Below, one piece after another: positions 1 through 27,604 of a DNA stretch of 64,000 nt. Position 1 is the stretch's first letter; each line of letters opens with the position of its first letter. The notes under the pieces are model-generated. The model was given only the letters and a program-made list of their open reading frames with translations. It made no database searches and was not told where the DNA came from. Source of the stretch: Nansenia antarctica (lineage: Eukaryota; Chordata; Actinopteri; Argentiniformes; Microstomatidae); NCBI GenBank assembly GCA_963989245.1, contig OZ022342.1:67914430-67978429 (forward strand). The letters run 5' to 3'. A program made the position numbers and the translations under genes.

Positions 1-13
1 AGCATTGCTAAAT

Positions 14-98
14 GTGACAGCAGCTGGTCGGCAACCGACCAAATGTTCAGACTTTTAAAATTAAATTAAATACACCCTCTTTCACCAGCTGCTGTCAC
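14..98. repeat. 15-bp perfect inverted repeat
   Basis: The 15-mer at 14-28 (gtgacagcagctggt) recurs as its exact reverse complement at 84-98, with a 55-base spacer that contains a second small hairpin (ggtcggcaaccgacc). It lies downstream of tek, in or past its 3' UTR. It could be a foldback repeat or an RNA hairpin. Confidence 0.7.
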
Positions 99-381
99 AA
101 ATGGTTCATCTGAAATCAAGGAAAATTGTATCTGTACCTGAAACCAATGAGAAATGTAGGGCTACAGTATGAAGACTTATACATTCTTTGTAATGCTTTA
201 GATTACTTTGGCTGGAATTTGTTGGGTAAAAATCTCTTGATTTACTCCATAAGTGAAACTATATTAAGTAGGATTTTACATTTTCACCCATGAAAGATTA
301 ATGTTGCTTCTCTATATAGTATAGTGACATGACAAGAAATATGAGTGTCACAAGTCAAACGAATGTTTCATTACAAATCGT

Positions 382-387
382 TTTATT
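382..387 (-). terminator. Possible tek polyadenylation signal
   Basis: AATAAA on the minus strand, about 610 bases beyond the tek stop codon. The interval 388-997 would then be 3' untranslated sequence. The motif is common by chance in AT-rich DNA, so this is a suggestion only. Confidence 0.3.
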
Positions 388-554
388 TGTTTTATGGGTA
401 GTTTACTGTATGAGCATTGGTTACATTTCTGAGAGATATTTACAATAAATCTGCTATTATTGTATATTGGTAGCAAAAGGTGGTTCTTGTTGTGCCTCTT
501 TAAAATGTTAACATTTAACATTATTTATGGGCAGAGCTAGAGACAACTATTGTT

Positions 555-800
555 TTATAGGTACAGCCAGTTACAATCGTAGACCTGATGAATCAACAAC
601 ACATTTAATAATAAACATTGTTCTATCTACAGCAAGTTAAATGAATCAATAACACATTTAGTGGCAACGATAATGTTCTATAAGTACAGCCAGTTACAAA
701 TAGACCAGATGATTCAACACATACACTGAAAACATTGGTAAAGCCAGTTACAACCATGGGCATTCACCATACCAGAAGAATCAACAACACATTTTTACAT
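555..800. repeat. Degenerate tandem repeat in tek 3' flank
   Basis: Three to four imperfect units of roughly 80-100 bases, each containing 'acagccagttacaa' or a variant, followed by 'gatgaatcaacaacacattt'. Nothing coding is seen. It lies in the presumed tek 3' UTR. Confidence 0.6.
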
Positions 801-997
801 CAACATGAAAGTCTTGAAAGTCAGTTTATGATACAGTATCCATATGTTAGCACATAACTTGGAGTACACAATATGTGCAAAATACTAGTCCATGAACCCC
901 CTTGTGGAGGATTGCTTAAACCATGTTACAATATGATCCATGTACAACCAAACAGAGAATGCTTAGTATTGTCGTCTTCGGGAACAACAAGACAAGA

Positions 998-16045
<15,048 letters not shown>

Positions 16046-16074
16046 CTGTGACACATTAACACACATAAACACAC

Positions 16075-16129
16075 AAATACACACATATGCACACAAGACT
16101 TACATACACACATACTCTCTCACACACAC

Positions 16130-16177
<48 letters not shown>

Positions 16178-16260
16178 ACACACACACACATGCACACACA
16201 CACACACTCACACAACACACACACACACACATGCACACACACACGCGCGCACACACACGT
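16075..16260. repeat. CA microsatellite upstream of tek exon 2
   Basis: CA repeat with CATACA and CGCG interruptions, beginning roughly 30 bases outside the exon 2 acceptor. Confidence 0.9.
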
Positions 16261-16599
16261 CTAACATACAAAACCATTTGTTCGCACACTGCGACCAAAA
16301 CCGTGATGTCAGTACATCTGTTATTACCATACAAGCGTGTGGCCCTTACAGTCATGGGGAATCTTGACATTTACAAAGACCATGTCTGATTTATGCTCTG
16401 TGATGATACACTTTAGTATCACCACCGTGCGACTGTTAAAGCTGGCGGCCAAACGAACAGTGTCATGTAGCTGAGGCAAACACTGAGAAGGGCCAGTACT
16501 AAAGATTCAACACGGCCAAACGTTCTAATAAGAAGTCATGGAGAGTGCAGAGGTGTAGCAGATGGGATTTGGAATCAGGCTTTCGTGATGATTTACAAT

Positions 16600-16800
16600 G
16601 GCCTCTCATTCACCCGTTCACACACACATTCACACACCATTCACGTTCCGGCCCGCTCATTCGGAGCAATTTGGGGTTCAGTGTCTTGCCCAAGGACACC
16701 TGGACCGGAGGAGCCGGGGAACAAACCGTTAACGTTGCGATCATTAGACACCAGCTCTACCTCCTGAGGCACAGCAGCCCTAATCTCGTTCCCAGACACT
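16600..16800 (-). mobile_element. SINE-like repeat
   Basis: Contains 'caatttggggtt' and 'gtgtcttgcccaaggacacct', and is closely matched by 61490-61715. The copy there retains a tRNA-like B-box sequence on the minus strand. The two copies prove it is a dispersed repeat; the family name is inferred. Confidence 0.6.
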
Positions 16801-17053
16801 TCTGCCCAATGTGCTCGGAAGGTGCCTATATAATCCCTGCAGTCGGGGTTAAGGCAGTCCTGTCTGAGACATGTAAAACTTAAGTGTTGCCCTTGAAGCT
16901 TGAGGAAGTTCTTTTGGGATAATGGTAGGCACTTGGGTCTCCTCACAGACCAAAGACACTAAATGGTGAATGAGGGTGTCTATGAGACCAATGAGACCAG
17001 ATAATAAACCCAGAAACACTTTTAAGACTAACCTTCAGATACTATAAAACACA

Positions 17054-17170
17054 GCGGAGGCTAGTGGAGGTAGAAATCAGGGGGGCAGGCTCATTGGAAT
17101 TGATGGAATTGAATGAGGAATAGCTATCAAACACACATCATTCCATTCCATGCATTACAATGAGCCCGCA
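17054..17170. mobile_element. Palindromic MITE copy, diverged
   Basis: ctagtggaggtagaaatcag ... ttccattccatgcattacaatgagcc; the right end is decayed. Confidence 0.65.
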
Positions 17171-17528
17171 CACTGGTTTCTATGTAATGGACCGATCAGG
17201 TCCAATTACAGAGAGTGCAAATGAACGAAGAGAACCAAAATGTTCACTTCACATTCATCTTAACCTCCTTATCACAATTCATATGAAGTCATTCACAAGT
17301 ATCATCATATTGTCTGTATTTTCCGTTGAAGCATCCATTACATCATTATCAACACAATGAAGTGATCAACTATGACCAGTGCAGTTGACAACATTAGTGA
17401 ATATTGGGTTTCCAAATGGAACTGGTTGCTCGTTTCCTTCCATTGTTGGCGCTGGACGCTTACGTTGAAGATGTTTCAGATTAAGGACAGTGTGATGTTG
17501 ATGAAAGGTGAAAGGTAATATGGCACAG

Positions 17529-17559
17529 GTGTGTGTGTGTGTGTGTGTGTGTGTCTGTC

Positions 17560-17610
<51 letters not shown>

Positions 17611-17716
17611 ACAAGTACACAAGTGTGTGTGTGTGTGTGTGCGTCTGTGTGTGTGTGTGTGTGCGTCTGTGTGTGTGTGTGTGTGTGTGTATGTACAAGT
17701 ACACAAGCGTGTGTTT

Positions 17717-17764
<48 letters not shown>

Positions 17765-17768
17765 GTGC
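17529..17768. repeat. Compound TG microsatellite
   Basis: TG repeat containing TCTG interruptions and two copies of the interrupting module 'tatgtacaagtacacaag' (about 17606 and 17691), which shows segmental duplication within the repeat. Confidence 0.9.
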
Positions 17769-17995
17769 ATCTCTTTCTCCTCAGTGAATGGTCTGTGTCA
17801 GGATCACGGAGATGATGCATAGCGTCGGAAACTTCACACATCTCTCTCCACAGGGCTGTGTGTCCAGGGGGTCGGCGTTGCGCTGCGTAGCACAGCAGTG
17901 ACCTCAGCTTGCAGTCATAAGGCTGATCTCTTCCATATGTCCACTCTGGACTCTCCCTCAGCCAGAACCTCTGAACCCCAGCACTTATAAATCAG
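17760..17995 (-). other. Candidate 5' exon region of tek, not confirmed
   Basis: About 1.7 kb upstream of tek exon 2, the minus strand can be read as a hydrophobic run, LCIISVILTQTIH, which looks like a signal peptide. An ATG lies a few codons earlier but in a different frame, the hydrophobic frame ends in TGA, and no GT donor of the required phase follows before a CA repeat starts. A TATA-like stretch (tttataag) and a short upstream ORF are nearby. Either this is an untranslated or decayed exon, or there is a small sequence error, or the true exon 1 lies further upstream (18-31 kb). Confidence 0.25.
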
Positions 17996-18644
17996 AGACA
18001 GCTCAGATAAGACGAAAAAACTCAGAACGCCTTTGAAAAAAAAAACACCCATCATTCCCTTCCTGCAATCTCAGTCACGGAGTAGTTGAGGTCAATTCCA
18101 TTTCAATCAATTCCTGTCAGTTGAAATGGACATGGAGTTTCTCCAGAGGGGAGAAGTTTCATTCCTGATTAGAATGACCGTAATTCCAGTTCAATTCAGG
18201 GTTGAATTGCATTCCAATGGAAAAAAAGATCTCTGTCCAATTTCAGATTAAATTGACCGCATCCCTGATGCACTGTAGAACCAATGGATCAGATGAAATA
18301 CAGGGTGGATACACACTGTTCTCTTGACAGCATAAAAGCTCTCCCACAACAGCAACAAGGTCATGGTCAAGTGCACTGTCACGTCAGCATAACAATGCCG
18401 CATTAGCAACTCAAATGACTCTCATATGCGTCAAGCTTACATGTTTTGCCAACAAATTGATTATCCTGCGGGTTAGGGTTGTTGGCCCAAACGCAGATTG
18501 GCAAGTAGTCAATTAACTTCAGATGGGAGAGGGGTCTGATTAGGGTCTGACAAGGTCTCTGTGAAACATTCAATTGAATCCAGTCTTTTGGGAGAGAGAA
18601 GAGGGGAACTGATTCTGAGAGCGATATGGCATCCATCCCCATCA

Positions 18645-18752
18645 CCATCAATTGGAGGACGGGCACATGTGTTTGATACCATTTCTTAATCCATCCCATG
18701 CATTACAATGACCCCCCCCTCCCCCCGTCCGTGACTTCTACCTCCACCAGGA
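18645..18752. mobile_element. MITE fragment with C-rich interruptions
   Basis: caattggaggacgggcacatgtg ... catgcattacaatga ... ttctacctccaccagg, related to the window's common MITE. The rest of 17996-19150 shows no feature I can support. Confidence 0.5.
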
Positions 18753-19159
18753 CCCCCCCCCTCCCTCTCCCCTGCTGTACATACTGTATTAGATCCATCT
18801 GCTGTATGAGTGTGTGATGAACTAATGATGAAGAATGGAACGCTGTGGATAATCTAACAGCTGGATACGTTTGGCACCCCAATATTTATCTTGTGAAGTC
18901 ATACAGCACGTGCCATTCACAACTCACAACACACTCCATAAAACAACGCCATACATTAGTGCAGTCGTTTCTTAGCCCGTAGCTCTTAGCACGTAGGTGA
19001 AATGATGGATCACTGACAAGAATCCTGAATGTTTCCACATAGGAGCTACACACTCACGTCTTATTCCAAATATTAGCTGTATTAATTTTATCTCTTGAAG
19101 TGATAGTATTAATTGAAAACCACACTTCATACTGAACTTAATAATGTCACATTATTCAC

Positions 19160-19575
19160 ATTGTCACAGACTGAAGCTCAGCTTCTACCCCAGGGCCATC
19201 CAGGCCCTGAACACAGCAAAGACCTAGGTTCTGGGCCCTGGACAGTCTGGACGGATTGATGGCAGCTGCTGGATTGAAAAAATCAGGTGTAGTGCTGAGG
19301 CACAAATGTGTACATTTCAAGCCTGCAAACTGCGACACTTTAAATGAATGTGCAATAACACTATGTGCAATATGACAACCCTAGTCGTCTTATCTGTACA
19401 GTACAGTATAGTGGATAGTGTACATAGCCTTTATTTATGTAAACCAGCTCCTTTCCCTTCTTGTTTTTTTAGTTTTTTTTTCTTTCCTAGCACCAGGGGA
19501 GCCACCCCTCCCAAATTTCGTTGTTTGGTACCTGTACTATAGCAATGACAATAAAGACCATTCATTCATTCACAT
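19160..19575 (+). mobile_element. L2-like LINE 3' end
   Basis: Begins in the reverse-transcriptase C terminus (LKLSFYPRAIQALNTAKT, then a stop), continues through an untranslated tail shared with 56110-56765, and ends in tagcaatgacaataaagacc plus an ATTC tail. This is the diagnostic end of fish L2-type elements. Strongly 5' truncated. Confidence 0.75.
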
Positions 19576-21954
19576 AATGTCTTACATGAACTGAGTACTA
19601 TAAATACTGTTACTGCATGTGCGTATTACACATTATGATGTACCAGGTACATTTTTTCTGTGATTGCAGAAAAACATTCTGATCTTTCAAGCACGATAGG
19701 GGGCTTTACACACATACAGGGCTGACCCAAGCCATTGATTGATTGATTGATTGATTGAAAGCTTTATTAGAAGATTTGCAGGAGTAGGTACATGAAAGTA
19801 CATATTACATACAAGGTCAACTAACAGGATAAAAACCCAAGAAAGCCACTGGCTTATTTCAATTGGGGTCCTTGATTCATACTGTTACAAGCACAGCCCA
19901 CCAGTGTGCGTTCCGACCCTTAGTAACGATAAGGACTGGGGCGGAGGACACATTGGAGGATTTGCTCTCTGCTGGACGGACCTGAATCGTTTTGTGCTAG
20001 CTCAGATATTTTACTTCCAAATGGTCCTTTCCAGTGCTTGTTCAGCAACTATAGTAGTTAACCTGGCTAGACCCAGTACAGCTCAGCTTGGTTGTTTCTG
20101 GTGTGTGAATTAGGGTTTGTCAGCCACTCATAATCCCTATCCCTGCTAAACACAGCTTTAGTCATGAAATGTAGCCAAATTTCCCCAGCTACTATTTTTT
20201 AATCATTTCAAATGACCAACCAGCTGATTGTACTGTATAACGTGATCTGTAGTCTTCATGGTGCCATTGGGAAACCTCGCCCTGCTATTGTTGAGGTAAG
20301 AATAGTCCTGACAATGTAGGGTGTAGGTTTATGGGGGGGGAAGTAACTTTCTGAAGCAAAGAAAAAAGAAAAAAAAACTATTAAAAGATATTATCTATGT
20401 CAAAGCATCACATCGTGTCTGAACATAAAAGGAATGAAATGTAAGCAACTGCTGAAAGAGTAATGCTCTATTACGGACGGCTCCGTAATCCCTTGATTTA
20501 CTTTGCTTTTAATGTTTAAGGAGTTACTCAGTTTACACGCGCAAAACTTATGTGCATTTTTGTTGTGCTCCGACGTCCAACCAATGTCAAGCATAAAAAG
20601 ACAGATGTTTGGGGGGATGCTGTCAGCATTCCAAGCAGGGCTATAGAGAAACAAACTTGTTTTGGCCAAGTGCCTGGGTGCAGACTAATTGTATTATGCC
20701 ACAGACATACAGAGACAGAAAAAGGAGGCTTGGACAAATACACAGAGGAGACACAGAGGTGGACTGGCACCCTAGTTTCATCATTTTTTGTGTAATGGAA
20801 AGTGATGTGTTTAGATAACATAACCAGGGCACACTTGAAAAAGAGCGCCTAGTCTCAAGGTGCTGTCCCCTGTATAAATAAAATAAAATAAAATAATCTC
20901 AGGCCATAATCTATGATGTCCTGCTCCCGGGAATAGTCTGTATAGATTAATAACACTGTCACTTAGACACAAATCAAACAAATAACTGTGCTTGCGAAGT
21001 CACTTTAGGTCATGTAATGTATATCTCAGGTTCTTAAACATGGTGCTATTTAAAGTCAATGAAACCCTAACAGGGAATTCAACTGTTTTATTATACAAAC
21101 ATAACACAACATAAGTGGTTTGCTCTCTCAGCATATACGTACGTGACATTGTTTCCCTTTTCACTTTTGTTTTAATAAGTCCAAGATCTATTCACAGATT
21201 TGGCTGTAGTTGATTCATTCCTGTTCAAGGCAATGCTAATATTTATCAGCCACAGGTGGCCAGGCTCAATATCTTTCTGCCGTCTAGAAATAACATATCC
21301 TTAGATACAGTATTTGTTGTTTGAACAGACAGGCACACCCTTATGCAAATGTGTTATGTCCCAAACTTATCTTTTAAAAAATGAAAGGTATTTCCTTCAG
21401 TCCATTTGCGTTTGGCAAAAGTTAAAGATGAGCGAATATTAACATTTATGGGTATGTTGAGTATGAGTTATGTTATGAGTTATTTTGTGTATTGCTGTTG
21501 CTTCGAGTTCGTTTTAGGCTTGTTACAGTGGATTGTCGCAACCCAGAGCCTCTCTTTCCAGAGTGAAAACAGAGTTGTCAGGATGATAAATGGATTGCTG
21601 TCTTATCTGAGAGTGAAGGCACAAAATGCTTCAACTGATTTGTGCCAGCAGGGACTGGGGATTCGAGCACAGGGGGGGGGGGCTTGTTTTCCAAAAACAG
21701 ATGAAAGTACGAAGAAACCCTTATGCTGAGGCAAACATGTGTCTGAGTGACACTTGAACAACATGTACTTGCTGGATGCCTTTGTTGCTCTCTCGGGCTG
21801 TCCTGGAGGGGTCTGGGTGGAGGAAGACTAAGTGGGGTGGAGCTGGAACACATCCATTAAGGGTGAGTCCTCCTCTTCAGACTGAGGACTGCCAGACTGC
21901 TCCCTGTGGCTGGCAGGTTTGGTGATTTGTTTGAAGAACAATATCAGACTTGTC

Positions 21955-22740
21955 AAAAGTCTGGCGCTGCTTTTACAAATGGAACTGAAAAACACATTGT
22001 GTAAGATTTATGTTTTATGATAAAAAATGGGCAAAATGGTTGGCAATAGATTGGACCCACACTCTTGGGAAAAAATGGAAGAACCCTGTAGTGTTCCATG
22101 TCGAATCTGTTTGGGTTCCTTGAAGAACACTTTCCTTGGTAGGTTCTAAATGGAACCCAAAAGCATTCACCAGAAACCCATAGCACATTATATTAGAGTT
22201 TATACCTATTATTTAGATGGATTTTTGCTACTTTAGAGAGAACTTGTTAGAGAGCTTGTTTTCCAAGAGTGACACCAAAGTGGACTTGTACTATTGTGAC
22301 AAGGTATTTCACTTTTCATACAATACTGTATACTGTACTATGAACCACATTTAAATAATCCTATGTATCGTGCTGTTTAGTTTATACTTGAATACATAAA
22401 CTTTCAGTCCATCGGTTTTCTTTTTGTTTGTATTACATTTCCAAAGTCTGGCACTGCTTTACAAATCAAACCGAAGAACACATGGTATAAGATTTACTGT
22501 ATGATGTACAGCACAAATGGGTAAAATGGTTGGCAATAGATTCAAACTACAATCTGTGCTACCAAGAACCAAAACGTATTATTCGACTGTCCCTGTCGGA
22601 GAAGCATTTGAAGAACCCTTTAGGGTTCAATGTTTCAGGTTCCATGAAGAAGCTTTCCATGGAGAGTTCTGAATGGAACCCCTTACGTTTCTTTAATGGG
22701 TCCTTTTGGAAGCATTTTTTAAGTGTATTGATCAAATATA
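21955..22740. repeat. Duplicated unit of about 480 bp
   Basis: The stretch from gtctggcgctgcttttacaaatgg at about 21958 recurs as gtctggcactgctttacaaatc at about 22446; both are followed by 'aaaatggttggcaatagatt' and a ggttccttgaagaac-type palindrome. Divergence is moderate. Confidence 0.7.
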
Positions 22741-22768
22741 TAAAAATGTTTCTAGAGAAACTCTGTGT

Positions 22769-22793
22769 AAGGGTTAGGGTTAGGGCTAGGGTT
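22769..22793. repeat. Short telomere-like repeat
   Basis: Four TTAGGG-like units (aagggttagggttagggctaggg). Too short to say it was ever a chromosome end. Confidence 0.7.
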
Positions 22794-22799
22794 TGCTAG

Positions 22800-24600
22800 A
22801 GTGATTGGTTTGTGATTACTATCATCACCAGTCAATGCAAGCCAATTGTGTTGACAAATTCCAATGTTATTCTAAGTTAATTGTACAGTATATTATATTA
22901 ATTTGGTCTATTGTTTGTTATAATTGGGGAAGATAAACTATTTGTGTGTGGTTGGCAACATGAAGGAGGGGTGTGGGGGTTGTGAGCTCATGTGTGTGAA
23001 GGGAATGTGGGTGTGTAGCCATGAAGAGGAAACTGGTTGCAGTACCAGCCCATGTCAAAGAGGTTGTTGAACTCATTTCACTGTGTTAGGTAACTAATGG
23101 CACAATGGGAATACTTTACTTAAAGCAAAGAGTTATAATGCCATCATAGGATATTATAAGACTTGTTATAAGCACGTATGACTGTGTTATAATTTCTTAT
23201 ATCATGTTGTTATGATCACAAGTTATTATCAGCCATTTTCCCAGTAAGTTGAATAAATAATTCTTACAGACAGGCATAACGTATGATATATTATGAAGGC
23301 ATTATAAGGCATCATACATAATTTAGAATTAGTAATAAAATGCATTATGTACAGTATGCCTTATAGAAAGTGTTACCAAAAACACATGTAATTGTCCGTC
23401 TTCATAGTTTAAAGTAATTATGTTGTATTCCACATCTAGTAATAAAGTAATAAAAAAATATGTGATTTAGTGTGTAAGGTATTTCCAAACTGTATAACTC
23501 AACACTGATGTTTATATATTCAAGGGTAGTCCATTGAAATGTCATATTTCTTTTTACTGTAGGCTATTTTCACATTATTTTCAGACATTATCAGACTTTA
23601 TTAGAACAAGCAACCATATCATTAAAAAATATATATAATAATAATAATAATCACTGGAAACCACTATTATTACCACAGTAGATATAATGATAAGCTAGCT
23701 AGGTGGTACCTCTCAGAAGCATTGAATACGACAGGGCGTCCTTTTAACCCCTTTTTGAATAGGCTAGGATGCAAACACTGCTACTCCTGAGAAAGAGAAA
23801 CTTGGAACTGTGGCTTCCTCAAGCCTTTTCTCCATAACTATTCACCTCATATATTCTTGAGTCTTGGGATCACTTTGTGATCGGAGTCTTTTGTAGTTTA
23901 TTGACACAGCAAGAAAATACAACCAAGTGGAGGAAGACTGCTACGCCTGAAACAACAATAGTCTCTGGTCCTAAACCAAATAACTACCAATGAAGGTCCA
24001 ACCTTTGGATTTTCAAATAAGGCAGAGTGAATCGAACGCCCTTTGAAATGATATTGATGATAACGTACATATGACTAACTAAACCTTTCCCCATTTGACT
24101 CCTATGAAAACCAATAATAAACACAAAGCAAACACAAAGACACACACATTTTTTCAACGCTACCAGTTACGATACGCGTGTAACAATACTAGTATACTGT
24201 GGCCCTCTGTTCTTGGGACACATGTCCAGAGCACTGAGTCACTGAGCTAGGGTGTTGATGACTGTAGCTGGTGGCCTTTCATGATCATTTATGACATCGA
24301 TCATTATGATATAGATACAGTAAATTAGGATTAATCCCATAAGAGCCATACCTGGAGAGAGCCAGTAGACCAGCCACAGGGTCACAGAGGAGACACGACA
24401 GCACATATTCCCCCAGTGAGAGTCTGGTGGACACGGCGGTTTGTACATCCACAGAGATCCACGGGGCCAAGGCGGGCAGGACGGAGGCGAAGGAGAGGAA
24501 GAGACCAAACCCCAGAGAGGGTGTCAGAGAAGCCAATCAACACACATCTCTCCACAGTCTCTGAGAACTGCCTAATGTTCCCTTTTCTTTCTTTCTCCCT
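22800..24600. other. Gene-free intergenic stretch
   Basis: AT-rich, with a stretch around 23100-23360 of imperfect repeats of 'ttataagacttgttataagcac' type that looks like an old transposon. No exon with usable borders was found. Confidence 0.4.
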
Positions 24601-24674
24601 CCCTTTCTCTCTCCCTTCCCTGCCTGCCTTCCCCTTCCTAACTCAACCCCCCCCATCCCCATCCCCATCCCACC

Positions 24675-24675
<1 letters not shown>

Positions 24676-24737
<62 letters not shown>
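24676..24737. repeat. CT microsatellite
   Basis: About 31 CT units, preceded by a C-rich segment (ccccccatccccatcccc). Confidence 0.95.
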
Positions 24738-24739
<2 letters not shown>

Positions 24740-25704
24740 TGTCCAGGCATTGGGAGTTGGAGTTCCTTTTCCTGTTTCCTCTCTGTGTGAGGATGGGAAG
24801 GCCCTAGTCTGAACAATGTATGACATTAATTACTACCCCTAGCAGCCCCCTATAGGGAGGCTCCACCAGACCAAACCCAAAAGAAGACTCCTTATCAATT
24901 AGGGTGTGTTCGCCAGGAAAACCCAGTTTGTACACATTATCAATGATGAACTAATTGACTCACTATTTTGTCCAATGTCCAATGTCGGTGGTCATTTACT
25001 GTACTGTATGTACAACATTTTAACATATCTTTGTCAAAATCCTATGAATCGTGCTGTTTATACTTGAATATATCAAGTTTCAGTTGTTCAGCTGTTTTCT
25101 TTCTGTTTGTATTCCATTTCAGTTCATTTGAACTTGACTGCTTGTTTTTGCCTCAGGAGGTCATTTCATACTTTCTTTATGAAGTAATCGGCGTTGTTTA
25201 CACATCGTAACACATTTGGATTCGTTTAACCAGCAAACGTTTCATTTCTCCTTTTCCCTATGAAATCCAATGTCCCAGTACCTACAAATGTTTGTGTGTG
25301 TTTCACTTATTCCCTCCTAGGCTTGAGGCATGGATATCATCCCCATGTTATGAGTTGTGCCAACTGTTTAACTAAGATTAACATTATATTTTCTTTCTTC
25401 AAAACTTTCCTCAATCTTGGGTTCTGTTTAACATTTCTGAATTCCTCCAAAGGTGTGTTAGGAGCTGTCTCGGACCTCTGTAATAATCTATAATAGTGAG
25501 GTGGTTTTACTAAGGCAACACTCACTACTGTACATAAATCACGGATAATGAGTGGGGAGAATCAGACCACATGGGGACCAATGGGAGGAGAAGAAAGGGA
25601 TAGAAGAAGAAACAGAGAGAGAAAGCCCAGAGCTTACTGATATGCTGTAGGGGAAACAACCATATGGACGTGGGATTTAGAACTCCCAAGTATGTACTTT
25701 AAAT

Positions 25705-25717
25705 TACACACACACAC

Positions 25718-25748
<31 letters not shown>

Positions 25749-25785
25749 AACAGACACACATACGCGAGCGCATAGACGCACGCAT

Positions 25786-25815
<30 letters not shown>
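25705..25815. repeat. Compound CA/CATA microsatellite
   Basis: Two CA blocks separated by CATA units and a short G-containing spacer. Flanking DNA 24840-25700 has no supported feature. Confidence 0.9.
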
Positions 25816-25818
<3 letters not shown>

Positions 25819-26087
25819 AAAAACAGGTGTGTGCATCAAGAAAGTGGGGTTCACTCAAATCACACTGTGAATTACTCTGTTACTCCCTTCCATCTTTCAC
25901 AACACTATTTCCTCTGAGAGGGAGAAACGGGGGTCTGCCCAGTGATGTCATGCCCCTGGATGGACGGAAACGAGGCCAGGAAATGTCCGTACCTAACTCC
26001 TGTGGTGTGGTTGAGTTGTCTCCTTTCAGATGCTTGAGGGTGTGTGATACAAAGGTGCCTTCAATGACCATATCGGTGGCATACAGG

Positions 26088-26178
26088 TCAGTGGAGGCTG
26101 GTGGAGGTAAAAATGGGAGAACAGGCTCAATATAACGTATGGAATGTAATCCTCAGATTTCTACCTCTACCAGTCAAC
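26088..26178. mobile_element. Palindromic MITE copy, short
   Basis: gtcagtggaggctggtggagg ... atttctacctctaccagtca; inverted arms are clear and the centre is deleted. Confidence 0.65.
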
Positions 26179-26428
26179 CCTGATACAGGTGCTCATATTC
26201 CAGTTTAGAGAAGTTCCCACAGAGATTGTATTGAGGGCATGGTGGCACAATTCAGTTCATTTGAAACCAAAACTGTGCACCACATTTTTGGTTATGTAAA
26301 TGTGCAGGCAAACGTGGAGCTACACTTTATATTATGTTAGTTTATTACTTGTGTGGCAAGGCCTAAATGACCTAGGCCACAATAATGTCAGTAACAGTCA
26401 TTTTAGCCATCTTGATTTAGAATCACCA

Positions 26429-26601
26429 GGGCCCAGTGTTTCAAGTGGTTTGTGTGATCCAGATTCTTATCCAGGATCAGATCGAGCTGACTGATTTCCC
26501 CTATGCCTGCCAACAAATCTGCCAATTAGACCTTATCCTGGATCGCCAAAAAGAATCTGGATTATTCTGATCTAGATTAAACGTTTTGAAATACTGGGCC
26601 C
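26429..26601. mobile_element. 173-bp MITE with GGGCCCAGT ends
   Basis: The left end gggcccagtgtttcaa is the near reverse complement of the right end ttgaaatactgggccc, and the subterminal 'atccagattc' and 'gaatctggat' also pair. No ORF. Confidence 0.65.
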
Positions 26602-27144
26602 AGCACATGGGCAGGCTTATCGAGGCTCTGCCCACCAAGCCCAACATATGCAGCATGTAGGCCTACACGTATGTGAGAAATTCTCATGGAGCTTTGACTT
26701 GAGAATGGAATAGGTTTAAGTTTTGTTTTGACAGTTTCTTCCTCTGCCAGAGAGCAAGGAGCACATGCAGCAGCTGTGGAAACACTGAGACACAGCCACG
26801 GCTACAGCCCAGTCACTGTATACTATAGTACAGCAGCCTGACCACTGTGGTGGCCCCCCCTTCTATTTACATACAGAGAAACTGATTAAATTCATGTCAA
26901 TTAGTCAGTGAATGAATGGGTTGGGATAACAATGATGTAACATCCATTGGTCTCATTGTACCACATTGCAAGGTGATTTCATGACTTGCAGGGTAGGAGA
27001 GAAAGGAGAAAGAAAGAAAGAAAGAAAGGAGAGTGAAAAACTGTAGGGTTTAAAAGTGAAGAGTAGAATCATCAATCAATCAATGCTTCATTTGCCATAC
27101 AATCAGATTGTTTGGAATGTGTTATTTATTGCATAACCCGAGAC

Positions 27145-27146
<2 letters not shown>

Positions 27147-27188
<42 letters not shown>
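27147..27188. repeat. CA microsatellite
   Basis: About 20 CA units, followed by two copies of 'cccagagaggtcagagc' (about 27191 and 27250). Confidence 0.9.
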
Positions 27189-27189
<1 letters not shown>

Positions 27190-27604
27190 CCCCAGAGAGG
27201 TCAGAGCTGGCGTGCCTGGAGCAGTTAGGGCAGACAACACACGCACGTCCCCAGAGAGGTCAGAGCCCGGGGTCAGCTATAGTTACACAATGAGCGGGTA
27301 AGCATGGAGAGAGAGGAAGTAGCGCCAGCCTGGTGAGCTTGAAGAGTAATAAGCAGAGTTGTTCCTCATCACCGACCTCATAATAAGCTCTGGCAGCTTT
27401 CCTCCTCCCTGTTAGCAAGAGCTTTAATTCAATCATGACGAGGAGGAGGAGGACATGAAGTTCCTTTTGCAAGGCTTTTGCAAGGCTCCCACCCCCAAAG
27501 TGGTTCCCAGCCAGAAGCAGTGTTCGGAATGGATCTAATGGGAGTATGTGAAGAGAGAAAGAGATTGTTCTTCTAGGGCTATAGTGGGAGTGTGTGTACT
27601 GTGG

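Noticed and set aside
24285..24536. Minus-strand hydrophobic frame (GFGLFLSFASVLPALAPW and onward) ending in a good donor at 24352/24351
   Set aside because: It has no ATG, an in-frame stop lies directly upstream, and no AG acceptor exists that would enter this frame. It was considered as tek exon 1 but the phase and lack of a start do not fit.
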